From Panagrolaimus kolymaensis (Eukaryota > Nematoda > Chromadorea > Rhabditida > Panagrolaimidae): a DNA stretch of 64,000 nt. Positions 56,719 to 64,000 of the stretch are shown in pieces. Position 1 is the stretch's first letter, and every line of letters starts with the position of its first letter. The position numbers were made by a program, and so were the translations under genes. The stretch spans positions 1,178,001 through 1,242,000 of the forward strand of contig JAJQJQ010000049.1 of assembly GCA_028622995.1 (NCBI GenBank), in the 5' to 3' direction. A model generated the notes under the pieces. The model saw only the letters and a program-made list of their open reading frames with translations, had not been told where the DNA came from and made no database searches.

Positions 56719-58140
56719 CTTACACTTATCTTACATCAAAAAATTTTGTGTATACAAAAAAAGATTAAAAGAAGAAGAAGCTTGCTTTTAAATGGGGAGG
56801 GTTGGTTGTTATTTTTAGTTTTATGCGAGTTTCGTAATATTTTTTAGAAGTTCGAATTTTGTTTGTCGCATTATGATTCTTTTATTTTTGTCTATTAAAT
56901 TCTGTTTAGCAACTAAAATCTTAAAAAAATAATTGATTCTTGCCTATTACTACCAAAAATCTTGTTCTCAAACAAGAAAGAAGAATTTCGATAACGATCA
57001 TTCATTCACGTGCGATCTTTTGAACTCTCAAAATTTATTCTTCTTTACTTTTTTTATGTATTTTTTTGTTTTTGTTAATTCCCTTTCCTGAATTTTTGCC
57101 TTCTTTAAATTTGGATTAGGGTTAACCTCTATAAAAGTTGTTTGTTACGATGACGTATGTTCATCATTACCACCACCCATTAATAATCTCTTAAATAACC
57201 ACCTTTTGTCGTCTTTTTAAAGCTTATTTCAAAATATCATTATTTTTCTTTTCTTTTTTATTTTTGGTCGTCTCCATCTTTTTATTTTACGTGAGTGATT
57301 GAATCACTTCTAAATTGCCTTTAACGATGATCGACCTGAATGTACCTCAACTTTTGTTTTCATTTCCTTCTCCTATTTTTTTACCTTCTCTTTTTTCTAT
57401 TTTTTTTTATGATGACGAGTAAAAACAATTGAATGCCCGCCCATCGCTGTTGTTTTGTTCTTAGTGTTAATGTCTCTTGTAACTTTTCTTTCTTTTAATA
57501 TTTTTATTATTCATTCCCTTTGGCTCTCAATTGTTATGCTGCTTCTTTTTTTGTATTGTTTGAGAGAGTCAAAGTTAAAGGCAGGCAAGAAGAATAAGAG
57601 TAGTAGCAGCTAATGCACGCGAAAACAACACAAAAAAAAAGAAGAAATAAAATATGACGAGATATGAAAACAATTTTTGGTTCATTTTTTTGCTGCTGTT
57701 TGCTTGCTTATTTTAATTTAAATTTTTTTTACAAAAAGCTTTAATGTCTCCATTTTTTATTGTTTGTTGTTTTTGATGGTGCTAATTATTTTGATATCAA
57801 TGGCTTTTTTGATAATTTGTTTTTGTTGCAATTTTTTGTGGAAAAACAATTGATTTTTACTTTCATTTTCAAAATGATTTTTGCTTTAAATTAATGACAA
57901 ATTTTGTGGATTTATTTCTTTCAAACTTTTAAGTCCATTCCAAAAATAGTCCACATTTTTGATCACTAACCCTTGTATTCATGTTGCACAATAATGCAAA
58001 ATCTTATACTTAACTTTTGTTTGCTTTCTAGAGACACCTTCTCTACAAATGCCACTCTGGCCATTCTTCCAAGGGAACCTGTCAAGGAATGGTGGTTTAT
58101 TCGGTTCAAAAAAATTCCTCAAATCTCTTCTCTTTTTTCT
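56719..58140. other. Intergenic, AT-rich
   Basis: T-rich sequence with no supported exons. A short frame near 58.02-58.13 kb (ATLAILPREPVKEWW) looks unusually protein-like but is isolated, and may belong to the retroelement relic that follows. Confidence 0.45.
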
Positions 58141-58143
58141 TTT

Positions 58144-58702
58144 AATTACAACCAATTGATAACTACGATAAATGCAAATCCAACTGCAATGAAAACAACA
58201 AATATTACGATAAAATCTACAACCACATAATTACCGGCCACAGCAAATTCATTAAAAATAAAAATCTCAAAAATTTGATAGAAAAGGGAACAAAATTCAG
58301 AGACCATAGCCAATTAACTTTCAAAGAAATTAAAAGCTGGATCAAAAATATTTTTGAAAAAGCTAAAAAAAAAGATTGGAAAATAATTATAAAATTGACG
58401 ATAAACGATTATTAAAGTTTGAAACAGAATTTTATGGTTTAATTAAAAAAACAAATTTATCCATTAATCGGCAAACATAATAATAAAAAAAAAAAATCCT
58501 AGATCAACAAGCCAAAAAGGAATTAATAAAAATTCAAAAAAAAACTTTATTATCACCAACGTCGATAAGGCTTCAAACAATTATGCCTTTATTTGCAAAA
58601 ATTTATACATCGAAATAATGAATAAAGAAATGGGAATTAAAATTAACGATAACAAAATAGCCATCACTGGCAATCACACTTATAAACAAATTCATTATTA
58701 AT
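58144..58702 (+). pseudogene. Decayed reverse-transcriptase-type retroelement fragment
   Basis: Three frames taken in turn give a continuous retroelement-like protein: YYDKIYNHIITGHSKFI and LIEKGTKFRDHS (frame 1, to a stop near 58.41 kb), KRLLKFETEFYGLIKK (frame 2), then NFIITNVDKASNNYAFICK and YIEIMNKEMGIKI (frame 3). The TGxxxII...LxxLxxKGxxFR and xVDKASNNYAxICKxxYI blocks resemble the region before the polymerase core of Penelope-like or related reverse transcriptases; the family is from memory and not certain. Stops and at least two frameshifts show it is dead. No catalytic YADD-type block follows, so the copy is truncated. Confidence 0.6.
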
Positions 58703-59528
58703 GAAAAAGACATAATTGAAACTCACAAAAAAATCATCAAATTAAATATACGTTTATTTATAAATTTTTTTTTCTCTCTTTTGATGGATCATATTTAATT
58801 CCACCATTTCGACGGTGCCAATTATTCATCTTTGTTTTTCTTCTTCTTCCGCTTTACATTCACGCATATACATGCTTATGTTCCTCTAATAATGTCATGG
58901 GAATTTCTAAAATTTGCTGCACTAATACAAACATTTTTTTGATTACTGAAATTAGCTTTAATATTTTTACATAATTTTAAAGACATATTTCTAAACAAAA
59001 TTTTATGTTTGTGTAAATGAGAAAATCTAAAACTCTTGAAGGTTTAAAAAATTTGGAAATTGTAAGTAAATTTACATCAAAACCCAATGATGAAGTTGTT
59101 GAATTAGATTTTTCTGTTACAAATTTGGACTATGCAAAATACAGAGAAAACAAATTTCACTAATAGAAAAACTCAAAAAAATTTTATATTAGAAAGGGAG
59201 ATAAATAAAAAGAGTGCCAAATTTTGTATGGAAAAATGGGATCCAAAAAGGAGTCGAAATTTTTTGCTCAAGATTTACTTTTAGGTAAAATAATGTTTTT
59301 GTTTTCTCCATTTTTTTCTAACTTTTTATGCTAGCTTTTTATTGCTGAACATTGAGATCTTTTCAAGTCTAGACGTTAGTTATCTGTCCGTCCGATCTGG
59401 TAATTTAATAAAAAGTCAAATTATTCGTAATTTTGCGCGTTTTTATATTTTGTATGCCAAAAGTAAAAAGTATTTTTTTGTAATTTGTTTTTAAATTTTT
59501 AGGATCAATTTGTCTCTTATTTCGTGAA
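58703..59528. other. Intergenic upstream of the kinase gene
   Basis: AT-rich with no gene seen. TAAATTTTTAG ends about 26 bases before the kinase ATG, a possible 5'UTR or trans-splice acceptor. Confidence 0.5.
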
Positions 59529-62500
59529 ATGTCTTATTCTCTAAGAAACAAGAAAAAGTTACACCATGGAGGACCTGCGGGTGATGCCGGTAATGAACCA
59601 ACAAAAGAAAAACGAAAAGGCGATAAACCTTTTGGTGAGTTATATTATAATATATTTTTTGGTGCTTTTTTTATTTTTAAAAAATTCTATCGATTTTACT
59701 ACTACATATTGCAATTTTTAGTGCCACCACCTGATCAATCAAATTCATCGACAGAAGATAAAACAAATGTTACAAAGCAGGGGTTAGTTTTTTTAGTTTA
59801 CTGTATTTTTCTGATATAATAATGATTTTAGTGAATTGAAAACGACCATTATCAAAACTTCAATTGCTACTGAGCTAGGAAATATCAATCATAATTTGGA
59901 CGTGCTTTACCAAAACATTCAAGAAAATGTTGAAAAATTTAATGAAAGTACAATACTCACCATGATTGATGTTGGTAGAACATTGGTCTCTGCAATGTAA
60001 ATATTTTTTATTTTTTTTAATTACTCTGAAAATTATTTTTAGATCAAAGATCGAATATCGTATTATTTGCAAAATTGGATATGGTGGTTTCTCTGTGGTT
60101 TGGCTCATCATTGATAGGAGTAGCAAGGAATTCAAAGTTGCAAAAGTTTTTAAATATAATTATGGAATTTTAAAATTAGAGAGAGAAGTGAGTTTGATTA
60201 TTAAATAAAATGGGTAAATCAATAGAAAACATTGCCTCTTTTAATGCTTTAAAAACTACTTGTTTTTAAGGAGATTGAGCTACAGTTGTGTTACTCTACC
60301 TTATCTGGGTAGAGCTACCCTACATACCATCGATCTTCCACTACTCTTATTTCCCTGCCTTCGCAATTTTTACCCTTTAAAATATGAAAATTCTCAAGCT
60401 CCAATCTTGACTAAATTACTCGGGTATCGAACTCTAAATTCAGCTTCGAAGAAATAAAAATATATAATATTATTAGTTAAAAATATGGATTTCCTTTTAA
60501 ATAAACATTTGTTTATAGCTTCTTCAACAAACTTCAAACCATCCTAATATATTGCGCTTCTATGAATGTCTCTATTTTTCAACTGGCGGAAAAGATGCAT
60601 ATGCTGCAATATATGAACCTCTTGGAAAAGATCTTCATATGTTAATGAAAGAAGCTTCAAAACATGGTGGCCTGTCAGTTCCTGTTATCAAAAAAGTGGC
60701 GAAACATGTTCTTTCGGCTCTCAAAGCTATCCATGATCTTAAAGTAATTCACACTGATATCAAACCCAACAACATTGCTACTTGTGTCTCTCAACTTAGT
60801 TTGCGTCGCGAATTTGAAGAAATTGTTAAATCTATGAAATCTGGACAAAACATCTCAAGGCTTCGAATGGTATGTCAGAAAGATATCGAAGTTAATGTGA
60901 ATAACAAAATACAGCTGTTGGAAGAAGAACTTGAAAAAGTATTAAAGCTGGAAATTAAAGATGTGACAGAGCTAATTTTTAAATTAATTGATTTTGGAAA
61001 TGCTATGGTGAGTTTGTTTAAAGCTTATTTAACAAATATAATAACCCGTTTTCAGAAAGAAGAAACAGAAAGTTCTACTGGTACTCCTGGATTTCGTCCT
61101 CCAGAATACTTTTTTGGTTCACCCTTGCTTCCATCTCATGATATTTGGTCACTTGGTGTTTCGGTAAGTTTGTTTGAACTTTCTCCAAAATAATAAGTTT
61201 GCCAAATTTTCAGATTGTTGTGTTAATCACTAACCGAAATTTTCTCGAATATGGAAATGGAAGCAAAATTGAAGACAAAGGTGAGTAGCTTGGTGCAACA
61301 AATTCTCGAATTACCACATTGAATATTTTTTCTATTAAATTTTTTAGATATTGGTGCTTCTAACTCTACATGCATCGCCGCGACCAGCCTAGCAACTGCG
61401 ATAACAGCACCCAATCGCAAAGATATCTATGAAATAACTGCTTTAAGAAATATGTTTGGCAAGCTTTCTCGACGCCATTTCAAAAATTTCAAAGATCTTA
61501 ATTGGTATAAAACGAAATTTTCTACTCGATATTATTCATCAAGAAAATCTACAAAGACAATTACAAAATTTTTGCGAACCAAATTTGATAAACTTCAAAT
61601 AGATGATAATGAACGAAAAGGTCTTATTGGTTTCTTGCTTCAAATGCTAAACACTGTTCCAAGTGAAAGAAAATCTGCTGCTGAATTGCTTCTTAATCCA
61701 TGGTTGAATGATACATCTGAGTGCGATTTCAATGGCCAAATTGATTTAACACAAACATCATCTGATTCTCTTAAAACTCAAGAACGAAATAGTTATGATA
61801 GTGCTGAAACTCCATTGGAAGATCTGTCAAGTGATGAACATATAAAACATAAAAATGCTGTAATATCTCTTACATCAAATGATCCGAAACGTTCAAAAAA
61901 TAATTGTGAAACAAAAGAAAAAACAAAAGAAGCACCAAAGAATAAGCGTAGATTTGGTAACTTTTTTTACTTTTATTTTTTATATTACAATCCTTTTTCA
62001 GATTCTTTTATTTTCAAAGAAGATAATGATAAATTCAATTTATATCACAAGTATTGGAAAATTCCACATCGAGGAAAGAACCATTTCAAATGTCCAAAGT
62101 AAGTTTTATTTTAATTTTATGTCCTATAATTTCCTTAAGTTTTATCACAAAAGATGTTTGGAAATTTTTTATTTAATGTATAAGGTTTATTACCACATGT
62201 GAAGTACAAAAATATATTAAGATTAATAAAAATTCATAGACATATGCATTTATAACAATAAAAAACTCCAAATTTTATAATCTGAATAATTGAATTTTTT
62301 TAGGTGTAATATTAATATCAACCTTGATTGTAAAATTGGATTTGTTATGGTTAGTGATAAACGTTGGCACAAGAAAAATTGTGTTGGTAAGTTTTATTTT
62401 GGTTATTTTGCTTTAGTGAATTTTATACCAAATCTTTACACCATTATTTTATAGTTGGTGACCAATCTGCACCTAAAAAAGGCCATATTATTTATCCACC

Positions 62501-62976
62501 TGCAAATCAAAAAGGATATAAGGATAATTGTGAAGTGATTACTAAAGAAGCTGTTGATCGTAAAAGAGAAATGCTTGAAAAACAAGGTTTTAAACCATTA
62601 TCTGATCCTGTTTTACCTGTTAAAATTTGTCAAAAAGAAGCTGAAATCGAAGACCTTTATTATGAGACAGATTCATATGAAACTGATGATACCGTGGATT
62701 CAGACTCAGATGACACCGAAGAAGATTCCAACAAAACAATAAGTGGTAAGTTTATTTTTTGTTTATATTTTTACTAGCTTTGATCTCTTTATCTTTTTTG
62801 TAATTACTAATTAATTCATTTTGTAGAGTTTGGTTCTGGCGAAAGTTATGTCGATGATGATGCGCCTTATGCTCCAAATGTAAGTTTTGATTATTTTTTT
62901 TTCAAATTTTTTTTATTGCATTTTATAGATGGAAAACTTTTCTGATGAGAACTTGGCATTTTGTTATAATGATTGA
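59529..62976 (+). CDS. SRPK-like serine/threonine kinase with C-terminal Cys/His cluster
   Basis: Exons: 59529-59634, 59722-59782, 59832-59996, 60043-60187, 60519-61007, 61056-61163, 61214-61280, 61348-61956, 62002-62098, 62304-62386, 62455-62745, 62827-62879, 62929-62976; about 773 aa, phases consistent. Kinase landmarks: Gly loop GYGGFSVVW (123-131), Lys145 in VAKVF, catalytic HTDIKPNN (Asp239), DFGNAM (Asp317), GTPGFRPPE in the activation segment, DIWSLGVS, and the closing SERKSAAELLLNPWL. HTDIKPxN, the FSxVWL loop and a charged insert of about 50 residues between the catalytic loop and DFG are typical of SR-protein kinases, which phosphorylate splicing factors. After the kinase come Ser/Asp-rich linkers and C614-x2-C617-x7-C625-x12-H638-x3-C642, a possible zinc site not usual in SRPKs, then acidic repeats. 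The junction 60187/60519 lacks a few residues expected before LLQQ. Confidence 0.82.
60284..60320. repeat. Inverted repeat in a kinase intron
   Basis: CTCTACC at about 60294 and GGTAGAG at about 60307 form a hairpin beside GAGCTAC-type repeats. It lies just after GAGATTGAG, which reads like a kinase exon piece, and may mark a small insertion that altered splicing. Confidence 0.35.
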
Positions 62977-64000
62977 ATTTCTGATAATACAACTTCAAAA
63001 TGTACTTTTCAAACAAGAATCAATGCACCTTCCAATCGTTAATTTGGTAAATATGTCAAATTTGCTTATGTTATATTTATTATTTTTAATGTTTTGTGTT
63101 TTATGTTGTTTTTTAAAAATAAAAAATTAGTTTATGTAATCATTTTGGAAAACTAAAAATTGATTTTTTTTTGTGGAAATAAAGAGCAGAAATGAAAGAA
63201 GGAAATTAAAAACAATGGTTAATATGCATTGAATATATGCATAATTTGTTTAGAATCATATTTGTAATAATAATGATTCAGAATATGAGTATTTGTTTGT
63301 GGTTTTAATGCAGCTGAAAACCAAACAGGTAGTCGAGCATTCAAATAATTTAAAGGTTTAAAAGTTTCAGTGCTCGAAAAAACATAATTTTGTCCATCGT
63401 AAAATTGTATAATTCATCATTTTCATTTCCATCATCGAAATCGAAGATCCACTTTTACAAAAGACTAATAAATTTTTTTTCCGTTTTGTTACCCTTTTTT
63501 CTATTTGACTCAGACTCAGAGAAATATGTTTGTATAACAGAAAAAACAGCGGGTGGTAAAAGTTGCCTGTTGTTGTGTTTTTCGGAATCAGCGTATAAAA
63601 TAAAGTCGGTATTTGACTTCTTTGGATTTTTAGTTTAATAAAAATTAATTTATATGAATTGTTTAAATTTTAAATGAACATAAGTATCAAGCTTTGAGTC
63701 AAGAAATTTAGTTTAAAACTTTTTGAATTAGAAAAAAAATTGCAGAAGAAAAGTGCTTTATTTTATCATTTTTTATGCTATTTTACATCCATTTCATATA
63801 AATTCTTTTTTCTTTTTTTCACCATTTTCTCGAAGTCTTTATTTTTATATCCTTTCAATATTTTCTGTCGAATGGATGGAATTTAAAAATATTTTTAAAG
63901 CAGAAGTCAAAAAATGAAAACATGTATTTATTTTTTTTTTTTCATGGACGTCGATGATGAAACAACTTTCCTTAGCCTTTCCTTCCACCTACTCTCATTT
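62977..64000. other. Intergenic to window end
   Basis: AT-rich, with possible AATAAA signals near 63.12 and 63.18 kb for the kinase transcript. No further gene is supported. Confidence 0.55.

Noticed and set aside
60260..60457. 65-codon frame in a kinase intron
   Set aside because: No relation to kinase sequence and not in phase with either flanking exon; kept only as a splice puzzle.
1..64000. CRISPR arrays, rRNA or tRNA genes
   Set aside because: No spaced direct repeats of that type and no rRNA/tRNA consensus seen; CRISPR is not expected in an intron-rich eukaryotic genome.

Overview
The window is AT-rich eukaryotic DNA: protein genes split by many short introns (often about 45-60 nt), acceptors of the TTTTAG/TTTTCAG type, and several coding starts directly behind a splice-acceptor-like TTTCAG. 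Together with a last arginine kinase exon of nematode type, a 'VGGIPW' MATH-domain relic and a BEL/Pao retroelement carrying a phlebovirus-like envelope (a combination known from nematode elements such as Cer7 and Tas), this points to a nematode. The species is not determined. Exon structures were worked out by hand from splice signals, reading phase and remembered family sequences; no alignment was run.

Layout. 1-4.9 kb: no gene seen. 4.9-5.8 kb: dCMP deaminase (5' end unresolved). 8.1-9.2 kb (-): small Cys-containing membrane protein. 13.6-15.4 kb (-): F-box protein. 16.0-16.7 kb (-) and 19.5-20.5 kb (+): a head-to-head pair of small paralogous membrane proteins. 21.2-23.5 kb: type I membrane protein. 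24.1-26.2 kb: SLC22-like transporter. 26.2-27.2 kb: a GC hairpin and a repeat tract. 27.7-29.6 kb (-): secreted Cys-rich protein. 31.2 kb: a 72-bp hAT-type MITE with a perfect 8-bp target duplication. 33.0-34.2 kb: RFC2. 34.6-36.4 kb: Nup62-like nucleoporin with a complete antisense gene in one intron. 36.9-49.6 kb: sparse region with intact small genes (42 kb, 45 kb) among gene relics (arginine kinase last exon, cullin-3 N-terminus, MATH domain, ornithine aminotransferase). 49.6-50.2 kb: intact prefoldin subunit 5. 50.7-56.7 kb: LTR retroelement. 58.1-58.7 kb: decayed reverse-transcriptase relic. 59.5-63.0 kb: SRPK-like kinase.

The most striking object is the 6.06-kb LTR element. Its 379-bp LTRs look identical, and one uninterrupted 1705-codon frame encodes a BEL/Pao Gag, three zinc knuckles, a retropepsin-like domain and then directly a two-part glycoprotein region resembling bunyaviral Gn/Gc. 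There is no room for reverse transcriptase, RNase H or integrase. It looks like a young, non-autonomous Gag-PR-Env element that would need Pol from another copy.
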